64,000 bases of DNA, taken from Eunapius fragilis (taxonomy: Eukaryota; Porifera; Demospongiae; Spongillida; Spongillidae). Each line of letters begins with the position of its first letter. Positions within the stretch are counted from its first letter, which is position 1. The stretch covers positions 10,744,775-10,808,774 of the forward strand of contig OY811972.1 of assembly GCA_963681505.1 (NCBI GenBank). The letters run 5' to 3'. The notes under the pieces were generated by a model, which saw only the letters and a list, made by a program, of their open reading frames with translations, had not been told where the DNA came from and ran no database searches. This document shows positions 34,964 through 47,067 of the stretch, piece by piece. The position numbers and the translations under genes were made by a program.

Positions 34964-35435
34964 TCAAACAACCTTAAAGTTACTAGACAAAAACATCGTC
35001 GGAACAACTTGCTCACAAGATGCAAAGTGAGACCTGCTAAGTATGGCTCTAGCATTGCACCTAATCAAAGTGAAGTAAAGACGACCATATAGGCTGTTCA
35101 GCATTTGGGATTTGTAAGTGTTGGTTCGAACAACAGCCAGTCGTGAGGCCAACTGCGACAAAGCCTGCCTTGCCTCTGTGCCCCAACAACCATAAGACTC
35201 CACCACCATTGGAATGCAGCGCCATCCCAACTCTGCACACTTCGCGTCATTGTTTCTATGTTTGCGTTCTTCTGTTGCCTTTGCTGCTGCCCCAGGTGAT
35301 ATGCCCTATTCTACAATGTGTAAAGGATTAAGCGGGGATGTCACTGAGACATCAAAAGCAGCAGAAAAGCCTCTGTCCCAGTTAGCTACTACAATATCTG
35401 CTGGACGAGACTTTGGCTTTTCAATACTATTATTT
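34964..35435 (-). pseudogene. LINE C-terminal fragment
   Basis: The minus strand reads SRPADIVVANWDRGFSAAFD (about 35435-35370) and, after a gap or frameshift, GWRCIPMVVESYGCWGTEAR to LYGRLYFTLIRCNARAILSR (35230-35000). It is the same endonuclease-like tail as in the LINE ending at 29294, from another subfamily. It is 5'-truncated. Confidence 0.75.
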
Positions 35436-35513
35436 CGATAATAACACACTAAATAATCTTATTAAACAGACTACTACAAAGTACCTAAGCCTAACTAATG
35501 TTTCAAACACAGT

Positions 35514-35738
35514 TTACTCAAATGATTGGGGCAGACTTCTCGTCAAAATAGCTCTTGCTATGCTACGAGTTAACACCAGACTAAGTCTGCCAAAAAGATC
35601 AGCAGTGACCTTACTTTTCGGCAGAGAAACACAGATGGCAAGCCTAGTGGCCAGACGGGTAAAAGTGGTGTGTGCTTCTCTGCCCCAGTTGATAAGATTG
35701 ATATAAATTATGTCACAAAATTCATTCCGTACCAACAC
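35514..35738 (-). pseudogene. LINE C-terminal fragment
   Basis: The minus frame reads INWGREAHTTFTRLATRLAI and LFGRLSLVLTRSIARAILTR, matching the last 55 residues of the LINE tails. It is a different subfamily from its neighbour at 34964-35435. Confidence 0.65.
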
Positions 35739-35889
35739 ATATGTGCATGAGGTTTAAAATGTAAATTTCATACGGATGCGGCGAAAAGTTATGCACGCAG
35801 CATAAAAGGTATCTGTTTATAATTAAAGTTATAATTGCAACTAAGCCCACGAATAATACACGTTAACCTAGTATACATAATACATACTG

Positions 35890-36300
35890 GCGAATCTATC
35901 CGCGATCATGATAACAAATTCGTTTCGATTGCCAGGTGAACGTATCCATTGTTATGATGATACCTCCTGGTACATCGCGTATCGAGGGCCGAGGTAGTTT
36001 TATCTTATTACTGCAAGTACCGCGAATCGAAGGTTCTGTAAACACAATAATAGCACGCCGTAGCGTTGGTTATCAAATTATTGATCAGTTTTATGAATAG
36101 TCACGATTCGCGGACGGGTAATTGGATAGGTATCGAATTACACGTACCGAGAAGGTTCTGCAACCGCATGCGTAACGTTGGATACAAATAATGCGTGCTA
36201 TCACAGCAACGGTTGCCACGTTGCTATACATCATACCTTTTGACGGTAAATATCTCAACCTCGAAATCGAGTGTTGAAAAACTGTCACCCAAGATTATTT
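35890..36300 (+). repeat. Dispersed repeat family R, copy 3
   Basis: Aligns with 12040-12440 along its whole length (CGTATCCATTGTTATGATGA, CACGCCGTAGCGTTGGTTAT, AGAAGGTTCTGCAACCGCAT, ACCTTTTGACGGTAAATATC). Confidence 0.7.
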
Positions 36301-36532
36301 ATTATGGTATTAAACAATGAAGTTTATAAACAACCGTACACGAATGTACAATCCGCAACAATTGTCAATTCCCTTTGACCTCTCATTTCTGGATATGCTG
36401 TATGTTGCATGGCCGTCCTCTAACCTATTTAATATATGGATGGTACTTTTAATTATAAAAAAAGATATCATATACTAATTGACGTCATTGTACTGTAAGA
36501 AGTGAACACTTTCATTACTACAGTCAAAACCA

Positions 36533-37393
36533 TTAAATGCTCACAGATGGAAATACATGACGTACTACATCTCTAATTGCAGCTGTGGAGTTTTTCGATT
36601 GAAAGTTGCTTTGCACCCAACTGTTTTCATTTTGCTGATTGTTCGAATTCGGCAGCAACGTGTACAGTGTCGCCATAGGCAAACGAAGCTGCTCGTTTTT
36701 ATGTTTCAGGTCCATTACGTCCTGTCTGGTACATTTAAAAGGCCTGGTAGTGTTTCGTATATTTGTGACGTACTGAAACTGCAAACATAGTGATGCTAAA
36801 AATATTTGGCTAAATGCTGCAATACACTTACCCATAAACATGCATCAGCTTCTAGCCCGTTGAGGAGATCTTTCAAGATGGTGGCTCCAGTCCCTTCCTG
36901 AGCAATCTCCTTTATCTTCCGACTTGTGTCTAAAAATGTTAATAGAGTTTGAAAGACTGGCTGAAAAGTGGCAACCCTTGAAAACGACTGGTTCACCAGC
37001 AGTCTGTTCTGATAGTCCTGTAATATAAATATTGATTTCGTAAATTGCAATCAGTAATATTTGCATAGAAATTTCATACTACTGCAGCGCGAAAGTTATC
37101 CATGCAGTATTTTGCATAAAACTGGAAGGTATTAACACTTATGTGATCTATAATTGCAACTAATCTCCGTGAATAAAATATTTAGTTGCATACTGGCACT
37201 TGAGTCTATCAATGACATGCCATATACAACATAGTATAAATGTCTGTACGTGTATACAGTCGATCGGACTTACCAATACTTTCATATTCGCCTTTAGTCC
37301 ACTTGCGAGCGCTACCGACTCCGGAGTTCCCCCTCTGCTGCTGGCGCATTGAATGAATACCAAACAGAACACGACTATTGCTGTGCACTGCAT
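36533..37393 (-). CDS. Small secreted protein, three exons, unrecognised family (copy gamma, intact)
   Basis: Predicted 183 residues: exon 1 37274-37393 (40 codons), exon 2 36832-37017 (62 codons), exon 3 36533-36778 (81 codons plus stop). All splice sites are canonical (GTAAGT donors) and both introns are phase 0 (256 and 53 bp). The N-terminus MQCTAIVVFCLVFIQCASS is a good signal peptide. The mature part is rich in helix formers, has only two Cys (DACLW near the end of exon 2; PFKCTRQD early in exon 3) and three N-glycosylation sequons (NQS, NTT, NST). I do not recognise the family. Two near-intact and two decayed copies lie within 26 kb. Phase-0 introns, helices and one possible disulfide recall helical cytokines, but that is only a thought. 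A minus-strand AATAAA lies at 36298-36303. Confidence 0.7.
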
Positions 37394-38672
37394 TGCAACT
37401 GGCTGTGTGTATGCAATTGTGTGAAATGCACGTTATATATAGCCATCATGTTGTTCGAGGTCCGTGCATGCGCACGAATACAATGACGCGAAGCAGTTGC
37501 TAGGTAAATAACATTGTGCAGAAGACATTCGAGGTTGTCATGGGCAACGAGATAAGAGAAAGGTATGCATCTCGTAATTCCGTGAATCCCGACTAGTGCA
37601 ATAATTAACACCATTGCATGTTCTTAATTTAGAGCGTACAAGTCACATTGGGTATATGGGTGATTTGTAAAAACATTGCGCGGTGCAAAAGAACTGTTCT
37701 CGATGTCACGCAGGGACTGGGTATAACATCCGAAGTGAAGAGCCATCTTTGTGCGGCACTAGGGAGGCGATCTTTTTTTAGAGAGTTGCAAAACCAAGAA
37801 AGTGAAAGTCTGGACCGCTACATTGTCGTTGGTCTCCAGGACTCAACCTCATGCCATGTACTCTGCTTTTTTTTTCATGGTGTGTCTGCCTGATATCTTC
37901 ACTCCTTCGACCGCTTAAAGATGCAATCATACTCCATTTCACGTGACAGCATCAGTGATGTTGAGAGCGATCATTTCGCTCTTCACAACGCCTAGGTGTG
38001 TTACCACACCCATAACCCCACTGAGTCAGCTTATTTAGAATATTCCGCATCTATATATAATCACAGCCTCAATTGTAGCTATTGTCACTGTGTGAACTAT
38101 CCTCATGCACTCCATCTTTGTTAATTGCTCAAAATAAAGGCAAAAATCCATTCTCTGAGACAGCCGGCCATTTCATTCATCTGCTCTGATGCGACTGAAA
38201 ACTATATCCTGCTCCTGCCAATGTGAGTAAAAGGTGCTTCATTTTGAATTGGCTTTCTGTCCTGCCAATCAATTATCATGGTTTTGCAAACTCCACAATG
38301 ATGCCATGTGTTGACTGGCACCCACCATGCAACTCTCAATTCAAGCCATTGTGACTGCGACAGTTCTCCATGCATGTGCATGCATGCTTGCATGCGCCAC
38401 ATGTGATGGACTGGGGACTTTAATTGATATGAGCCACCATGGGAAAAAACTATTGTGGGCTGACGTGTTAATGAAATTGTAATCTCAGTACATCCGTGAG
38501 AGAAACCTCTAGAGATAGATAGCCCATCTATAGGACCATTGTATTGTAATTGACCCTTGTGCTACTGATGTCATGTGTACGTACATGTGTTAGTAGTTTT
38601 TAAACGTTTGTGTCTATGTACTGAGAATCTTCAATTCAAGTCTTGTTGTACGGCATTTAAGCTGTTTGCCTA
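37394..38672. repeat. Duplicated flank block shared with 17417-18604
   Basis: Aligned over its length with copy alpha's flank. The match ends at TTTGCCT (38670), where copy alpha runs into its truncated piggyBac-like element. No gene was recognised. Confidence 0.65.
37433..37441 (-). promoter_or_regulatory. Possible TATA box of the secreted-protein gene
   Basis: TATATATAA on the minus strand, 40-48 bp upstream of the ATG. The same motif at the same distance occurs in copies alpha (near 17460) and beta (near 21685), and in altered form in the decayed flanks near 10415 and 34330. Conservation of the whole 5' flank by duplication weakens the argument. Confidence 0.4.
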
Positions 38673-38716
38673 TATTAAGGCTAAAACGTTGGATAAAAAG
38701 AGAACTGGTTCTAAGA

Positions 38717-41108
38717 GATTTACTGTCTATTTGCATCCGAACTGAACAGGTGTGCACACTTTACTCCATAACTTCCTCATTGTATTACACCAGTAAGGAA
38801 GATCAGATCAGGTCATGAGTTATGCATAACATACCCAAAGGCAGTCGTGATGTATGGCATTAACCTTATTCGAAACTGTTTAGTTCATATGATGATTTGA
38901 GTGTTTCATGTAAGAGATGTTTTTGAAGAATTTTAGCTAGGAAATTAGACCTAACTCTCCTGGTATGTAATTACCAGGGGGATGTGATTTTCGACTGTCC
39001 AGTGAAAATTTGCAGTACACTATCCCAGACAACATTACAAATATGTGGTTTTAATTTATAGGGTATTGGTGGCTAAATTTATTAGGCTTAAGTAAAGTGT
39101 GAATGCATGTTCACACATTACTTTTATTGGTACTTTAAATAGAATTATGCATCAGGGGAACATGATCGAAAATAGCAAATCTCAAGGATGATAAAAGCCA
39201 TTAAGCTATAGGCCTATGTATCTCATCTTGAATCATAGAGCACTAATTCCTTTTGGTACAGTGTGCACGATGTGCACGTTGTACAAGTATAGATATGACT
39301 GGTAATTATCACTGGACAATTTTTAATCTTGATAACATTGGATACATTCGGATCAGTGCTTATTGTGTAAGGAAAAACCATGTGATAGCGTAATGCACTC
39401 AGAGTTGCTAATCATTTGCTGAAGAAGATGATCTGTCATGGCTGACTAGCTCATGTTCAACATCTGCTTCAGCCTGAATCACCCATGTAGCACTGGCTGC
39501 CTCTCTTTCAGCTATATCCACTTATTTGTTAGCAATTGATGACAAGGCTACATGCAGAAGTGTGCCACAGGTGTCTCTTCCTGTCCTGGCATAAATTTAT
39601 TCCAGATGATAAAAGAATTCATTTCTGACATACTAAATAGACTTGAAAGTCCCTCACCCACCAGCTATGTGCCTTCCATGTATCCTCAAAGGATGTACCT
39701 CCTTGCCTCTTGGCATTGTGCTTATCAATAGCATTGAAAAAGTTCATGAATATGCAATTGGTCTAACTGTGCAGACTTCTTAGTCTGCCAGTCACCATTA
39801 CTGTAACGTACAGTAAAGTGCCTTGTGATAGTGTTTCCCATGTTTGTGGTAAGGGACATTGGCTGCTTGTCTTTATCAATGGCCGCGAGGACACCCCACT
39901 GTTAACCATTGAATGTAACGGAATGCATAGCACATGCCCGCACACCGAGAAACCTTGCAATTTAGCCATTGCTTTGGTAACCCTATGTGAGCTGTTTTGA
40001 CATTACCAATCATGAGCAATCCTACACCTGCCAAAGCCTTTACTGCCTTCCAGCTAGCAAATGCACTATCAAGGATCACAATACAACCATAATTTCTCCA
40101 TTTTGAAGTGGGTCTTATAGCAGTCACTAAGCCAGCTCCCAGATCTTTCACATATTCTTTATCAGCCATCAGGGCCTTTCCTTCATAGATTTCATATCGA
40201 ATTATACACTCAGTTTCACTGTCAGCAACAGTATGCCCTTCTCTTTCATCTGGGGTAGTTTTCTAGCACCATTGGGCATACCCTTACCCAACCATCGCCC
40301 CATACTCTCGTCTACCACCAAAATACGATCTGGTGTTACACAGCGCAGCATGTTTATGTTCCATTCATCAGCAAAACATCGAATGAATATGACATGATCG
40401 GTTTGACCATCAACAATAGGGTACTGTGCAAGAGTAAAAGCCTGCAGAAGTCTACGAAACGTATAAATACCTAATTTCCCAAGATCATGTTTAACAAATA
40501 CATCGCTTTTATATTCCCCATAATCTTGTGCGGGGAGGTCAGCTGGGTGGCACAACATGTACAGATGGTACCCCATGAAAAGCCAGAATTCACCCACTGT
40601 AACACTAAAAGGGTGCCCCTTTTCTGCAAGTCTTTCACTTTTCAGTCATTTGAATGCATATTTCGTCTACAAGGTTTCGGGGAATGCATGCTCAAATTCA
40701 GTGCCTTCAACTGAATTGAGAAGGTGAAACTGAGTTGATTGGGAATAGCCATGAGCTAATGCAGGACAAACAGCTCGTCCAGTATCCTTTTCCCACCTTA
40801 CATCATGAGCATACGCATCCTCCCGGTGTGGTTGCTGCACCCCATCGAACTCCTCCTCCTCCTCTGTGTCTAGGCACTCACCTTCCCTGGATTCAGAGCA
40901 AATTTTGAAGCAAATTTGAGATTAGTTAATTTAATAACCTGTTATTATTAATCATTGTCCCCCCATCCTCAGATCCTTTTATGTAAAAATCTAAAACACT
41001 GCTCATTTGTATCAAATAGTGCAGAGCTGAAAGTAAACTGTGCACACTGTGCATACAGTGTGCACAGGTGTTCGCACGGATGCAAATAGACAATAAGGGG
41101 CCATTTAA
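38717..41108 (-). mobile_element. piggyBac-like element with both inverted ends
   Basis: Candidate terminal repeats are TACTGTCTATTTGCATCCGA (38720) and the inverse of TATTGTCTATTTGCATCCGT (ending near 41095), each followed by GTGCACA-rich sequence (near 38750 and 41040-41070). TTAA, the piggyBac target, lies at the right edge (41105-41108) but is not seen at the left. The transposase is on the minus strand. A decayed, truncated copy in the other orientation is at 18605-20950. Confidence 0.7.
39450..40940 (-). pseudogene. piggyBac-like transposase, frameshifted
   Basis: N-terminal acidic part with a TEEEEEFD run near 40860. The open piece 40202-40597 has FWLFMGYHLYMLCHPADLPA and VVDESMGRWLGKGMP (first catalytic Asp region). 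Piece 39876-40190 has EIYEGKALMADKEYVKDLGA, then VILDSAFASWKAVKALAG (second Asp region of DDE_Tnp_1_7). The remainder lies at 39450-39800. The frames do not join without indels, so the gene is dead. Confidence 0.75.
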
Positions 41109-41149
41109 TGGTTCAGTTCTACAGATGACCAGGTTAAAGCACATTATGG

Positions 41150-42021
41150 AAGAGTGTGGCAGCGTGAAACTAACTTAAAGGAGGCTATATATATATATAT
41201 ATATAATTAATATATATAATAATATATATATATTATTATTGCTCTTGCTTTTTATACAGATAGAAGAGAGGCAAGTCTATTGTAGCGGTCCAGTGTCAGC
41301 TGAGTCGAACTCTGCATGACCAGCCTTGCGCAGCGAATATATTGAATACAAAGGAGCACCAGATACGAGTTTTATCATTACCAGTAAATGTGGCCGCACG
41401 TGCAATAATGGATGGATTTATTATCCCAATCCTTACTAGAAAATGCTTCCTAAACTTAGGAATGCATAATCGTGATCAGTTACGTAGTCTATAAAAAATG
41501 GACGAGGCGCATAAAATTACTTTTATGCATGCTAGCTTCCATTATACATGCAACCGTGTTCCCTAGCTAATCTAATAATGACGTCCAAAATACCTTTCCT
41601 ACAACCTAATAAAAGCGCTCATCTTCTTAAAAACACTGTTAGAGAGTTAAATACGGTCGCAATTATGGATAGAACGTTAGATCATGCAATACCGGATTGA
41701 ACCCGTAACAGTTAATTTGATGTGTGCACCTTGCATGGAATCAAAATGGATTTTTAAAAATACACCACAGTTCGGCAATATTCATGAATGGGTTTAAGCG
41801 AATGAATGGTGGTCATGTGTGCACTTTATAAAGGCGCGGAGTCCAAAGGATGAAGGATTACAACTTTCTCTCCATGGATAATGCCACCCATTGAACATGG
41901 TGCAAGAGAACAATGGTCTTTAATGTGTATAGGCGTGCATATCTGTTTTACCTACTGCCTTTAAATAGACACTATTCTCAGTGTAGTTACGCCAAAAAAA
42001 GCCCGTTACAAAACCTCAATA
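41150..42021. other. 5' flank of lipoxygenase C with (TA)n tract and possible TATA box
   Basis: A (TA)n/AATATA tract lies at about 41188-41240. A TATAAA at 41827-41832 precedes a GC-rich GGCGCGG, about 190 bp before the ATG. This is a plausible core promoter, but no transcript evidence is available. Nothing else was recognised. Confidence 0.4.
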
Positions 42022-45000
42022 ATGGATCCAGGGTCGCATAGTACCACAGATTCTCCAAAAGAGAATAAAGAATGCCAGATGGAGAGAGACCGCGAGGAAG
42101 AAGGGCTAGGGATCAGACCTTCTCCGCCCGTGGAAGACCTAAATAAAGTGAAGACAAGGTCCCCGGGGATGGTGAACGAAGAAGAGGAAGGTCAACTGAT
42201 TGTAGAGACACAGAGTACCGAGTACGTGCCTAGAAACCCGGTCGAAGAGAGAAAAGTTGAACCAGCGGTTGTAGCATTGCCCGAAGAAGTGAAGTGTGAG
42301 ATCGTGAAACGCGTTCATGGGGATTTGGATAAAATCATTACCGTCCCATCGATGTCTCTCGTCGAAAAACCAAAGCGTAAGTATAAGTAGGTTTTAAATG
42401 CAAATATGTCATAATTCTCCACCTGTTTGCACACGCTGTTAGTCGGTCACAGTTACTACGAAGTGTTAGTATCAACGGGGGAGGAGGAAGGAACCGCCGG
42501 TTTTGATCGGGGCATTTACCTCGTCGTGGAGGGTACCAAGGGTTCATCTGGAAAACTCTACGTTAGGAAACTCTTCAGCATTGCGTCATCGAAAGGGGCG
42601 GCCTACCTCGTACAGATTGAAGCGAGCGGTGACCTTGGAGAGATACTCGTCACCACAGTGGGCAGTGATCCCCATCAAACCTCTGTGTTTGACAAAGGAA
42701 TGAAGCCGAAGCCGTGGTTTGTGGAATTCGTTATAGTTCATAACTTCCAGAGTAAATACACTTCGACATTTCCATGCTATCATTGGATCGCATTTGGAGG
42801 TTCTGTGAGCCTTACCTCGGGAACCGGTAAGTGTGCGGGAATATATATTAGTGGTAAGGTTATAAAAAGATTGCGGCCGCAATGCACGCAATTGTAGCTT
42901 ATAGCTGCATGATTTAAGGAAGCGTATACTGCTTGGCACAGATTAAGATGCGCTTTAGTAGTAGATGCATTTGTTAATCATTATTGATGAAGCAAGATGT
43001 GCGATGTGTGGTTTATTTATTGTTCATTAATTATTGTTCATTAATTTTAAGCGGCAAGTGATCCGTTATGTTAGGATGAAATTTTAACTTCACTGGCAAA
43101 GTGACGCGTAATTTAACCTATGTAGCTGTATATTTGCTGCAGTGGAGCTAGTTATTTCTATCTAAACTGCCGGTACTGATTCCTTTAGCCACATTGAAGA
43201 CCGTTAGTGGATATGGTTCACTTATCGACTACAGGAGGAACCAATTAGAACATCGAAGGAAATTATACGCATGGCGCGAATTTCCTGGTACTATGCTACC
43301 ATCTGGTTTGGATACAAGCGTTGCTGAAATGCCATTGGATGAGGAATTTGACTACGTCAAAAATCTGGACTTTTCTGCTGACGCTAATAAGTCGAGGGCT
43401 GTGCAGTCAGTTACTACTAAGCGACTTACGTCAAAGCGCCTAACCGTGGAACACCTGCGAGACTTTGAGACTCTAGCCGAATCCGAAGCAACAGTGTTTC
43501 AACCTAAACCTATATACGAACTTGGGCGTTGGACGAGGGACCTGGAGTTCGGTTTCCAGTTGCTGAACGGATTGAATCCACGAGCTGTTCGAAAATGTAC
43601 AAAATTGCCCGAAAATTTCCCGGTCACGTCGGCTATGGTACAAGGTTCCCTCACGAGGGGATCGAGCTTGGAGGATGAGATGAAGGTGAGTGTCATGATG
43701 CCCCACTACAATTTATTATTGCGTTAACATCTGTCATGCTGTAGAATGGTCGCGTGTACATATGCGATCTCGGGATTCTTGACGCCATTCCGTGTCGTGA
43801 GTACTTCTACATATCCGCTCCGCTGTGTTTGCTTGTCGTGAACACGTACAATCAGCTAGTACCAATTGCCATTCAGCTGAAGCAGGCGCCGAGCGACGAC
43901 AATCCGATCTTTCTTCCCAGTGATAACTGGATTGACTGGCTGCTCGCTAAGATGCATTTTCAAAGCGCATTTGCGCAGGTAAGTGAATTGGGAATGCATA
44001 TATATATATATATTAAAGCAGTGCTACTTAACGATGCAGTATAGCGCACATATTTTTCACCGCTTCTCTAATGTATAATGCATATTTGTACTATTGCAGC
44101 TGCATCAGATAGTGGCTCATTACTTCTCATGTCATTTCATTATGGAGGCCTTCATCGTAGCTACCATGCGCAATCTACCTGATCAGCACCCTGTCTTTAA
44201 GCTCCTCCGTCCGCACATGCGTACCACGTTGTCCATCAACTCGCGGGCACGTGAGACGCTTTTGAACGATGGCGGTTTGTTCGACCAGCTCTCTTCTCTT
44301 GGGCAAGAGGGCAAGAATGAGCTTTTCAGGAGAGCGGCGAGTGCGTTCAACCTGCAATGGAACAATATAGCCAAGGACGTGAAGGAACGCGGGGTGGATA
44401 ACCAGGAAGAATTACCTGGTTATTACTACCGAGATGACGGACTTAAAATATGGAATGCTTTCCAGCACTACGTGGATGGAATTGTCTCTCTGTTTTACGA
44501 AACAGATGAGGAAGTGGCAAATGACCCAGAAATACAAAGTTGGGCTGAGGATATGTACATTCACGGCAGCCCAAAGTCTGGCCATGACTGCGGCATTCCA
44601 AGGAAGATAGATTCCAAGGAATTACTCGTGGAAACCTGCTGTACAATAATCTTCACGGCCACTGCTCTTCATGCGGCTGTAACTGCCAACCAGTTCAGAT
44701 ATTACAGCTTCATACCAAATGCACCGTACAGCATGGCAATGGCTCCTCCCAGCATCAAAGGTGTTGCAGATATGACCATGTTGATGGCATCGTTGCCAAA
44801 TGAAGAAATGTCTGCCAAGGGCGTGGCAATGTCAATGTTGCTATCACAATATTCCAGCACCCCGGTACGCGCAAGTGTGTGCAAGTTAAATCTTGCATGC
44901 GTGCATGCATCTTGACATGCTGAGGATGCCCGGCTTTATTATCTGTTCTTCTTCTCCACAGCCATATTTGGGGAAATTCCCTCATCTAGCAAGCTTTAAC

Positions 45001-45159
45001 TATCAGTGGTTTACAGAGCAGAAGGCAAAGGACCTGGTTACCAACCTCCGGGTAGCATTGGATATCATATCCATGCAGATCAAGGAGAGGAATAGATATC
45101 TAGATGAACCATATACCGCTCTCATTCCTGAACTGGTTCCTTGCAGTGTGACCATATGA
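42022..45159 (+). CDS. PLAT-domain lipoxygenase C, complete, six exons
   Basis: Predicted non-haem iron dioxygenase of polyunsaturated fatty acids, 810 residues. Exons: 42022-42376, 42443-42826, 43189-43685, 43745-43978, 44100-44864, 44962-45159; phases agree. Residues 1-118 are a charged, probably disordered extension that ends with KCEIVKRVHGDLDK, also found in paralogue D. Residues 119-247 are PLAT (GHSYYEVLVSTGEEEGTAGF, PCYHWI). The catalytic part starts at about 250 (RWTRDLEFGFQLLNGLNPRA; LVPIAIQLKQ). Iron ligands: His492 and His497 in HQIVAHYFSCHFIMEAF, His681 in ALHAAV, and C-terminal Ile810 (PCSVTI). The residue four after His681, usually Asn (sometimes His or Ser), is Thr685. An AATAAA lies at 45691-45696. 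Regiospecificity cannot be read. Confidence 0.92.
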
Positions 45160-47067
45160 AATAGTAGGATTGCATCTACTTATTCACCATTCATCGTGTA
45201 GCAGGGCATGATGTGTTTAGTGCTATTTAAGTGCTTGATAAACGATCATTTTATATGTGTGCGTGCGTGTGTGTGGGGTGAAAGGCACACTCTGCTCCAT
45301 GCAGTACACTATTATTGTTCATCAAAGTAGTCTAAGAATGTCTAGTCCCATGCAGCACAACAGCATTGTAGGTATACGGATTCATTCCAAGTGCTATCTT
45401 ATGTTGAGGAAAACAAACCTCAAAGATGCCCATGACATAACATGCAAAACTGTATAGAGGAGAACCGGGCTGACGAAAACTTCATTGAGCTCTAGTGCAA
45501 ATACAGGCATGGATGCTGGTATTATTGGATGAAAAACATAATATCTTGTTTGCCACAGAACTAGACCAGTGCATCTGTCATTCAGTACTGATGTCAGAAA
45601 TGACGCAAGAATGCCTTAATCATAAAACAGGCTATTACATCAGGATGTGCCATCATCTTTGCTGGGTTAATTCTCAGGTTAAATGCTTATAATAAAGACA
45701 TAAAGTCCCTCTATCATTCGTGTGAATTGTTCAATGATGCCTGAATGATTCCTCCTCACAGCAAAATTACATACTTACCTACTTAGGCCTGAGGCTTTGA
45801 AGCTGCTTACTCTGATTGAGCATGTTGCAGCAACAATTGACTGATACATGCAGGATTAGTTACAAATATTTACACCAGCAATTACAGTGAGTTCGCCTGT
45901 TCTTTCACATGCCACTTGTCACACTGGTGCCAGGAATATCCTTATAAACAATACATGACAGATCACCAAGGATGTTATCTTTTACTTCACTAATGGTAGT
46001 ATCACATCCATCATGCACATACATGTACATCACAAATTACTGGCATCTAAATTCAAACTAGATTACAACATTAACAACAGTCTTGATAGAATTTCCCTGG
46101 CATTGGCTCTAACCAGTGAAAGGTTTAGTCTTCCATAAGATTAAACAGTGATCAGGGACTGGAGAGTGAAAGTGGGAATATAGCCAGATGAGGTAACAAG
46201 CATTGGAAGAAAATATGCATAAGACATCATTACTTGTGTTGTGCTTTCTCAACTCTGATGCATGCTTGTAGAGCTGCACAAATGTTTGCTCCTGCCTCGG
46301 CTAAACTTTTGGCATTTAGCAGCGATATTAACATTGAAGGATTATTACCTGCGCCTTGTGTATGTTGGTTAACCCCAAGTCTGCAGACAACCATTACTTT
46401 AAACCCATCCATGCCTCCGTTTGTATGGTCAATGGAACTATGAGATGTGTGTCCAAACCCAGCCAAAATTGGGTCAACTGAAGGTGTAAGGCTCAATCTC
46501 TCAGATGCTGACTGAAATGCAGCATGTGGGGTAGTATGCATGGAAAACAGGTGAGTTTATCAGCTAGCCTTAGGGATAAATTGTTAAAAGGATTGACTAG
46601 TATGAAAGCTTTATAGCTGGATCAAATAAACCATTTATCTTCGTGCAGGCCTAAGGCTTGAAACCGATTGTGTCGGTTAAGCTGGTTTAAAATACAACTG
46701 TTAGTGAGGAATCAATAACCGCTTCACCCAGAATTAATAACCGCTTCAGCTGGTTATTTTTACAACTTACCGGTTACTTTTGTTTTTCTGGCGAGCGAAA
46801 TATACAACATATTATTTTGCAGACTAAATTATCAGTATCCAAATTTTGCATTGTTAATTTATTAATGCCTGTGCATTATAAAGTTTGTCTTACGAAGTAA
46901 GATGGCGCCAAAAAATAAACATGTCAAAATCTGAATAGTCAAAATCTATTCTTGCTCCATCATATAGTGAACATCAAAAACGTTTTTGTCATAGTAAACG
47001 TCATAAACGTTTTTGTTTGCTGCACAGCAGTGTATACCATATTATAGAGATTCGAATATATAACAAT
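45160..47067. other. Intergenic region, no confident gene
   Basis: It holds the poly(A) signal of lipoxygenase C and a minus-strand open stretch of 103 codons (46230-46541) with no recognised domain. That stretch could be an exon, as possible acceptor and donor sites flank part of it, but nothing joins to it. A weak AACCGCTT/ACCGGTTA repeat cluster lies at 46660-46790. Confidence 0.4.

Noticed and set aside
46230-46541. 103-codon minus-strand open frame
   Set aside because: No domain recognised and no neighbouring exons found; kept only as a note in the intergenic entry.
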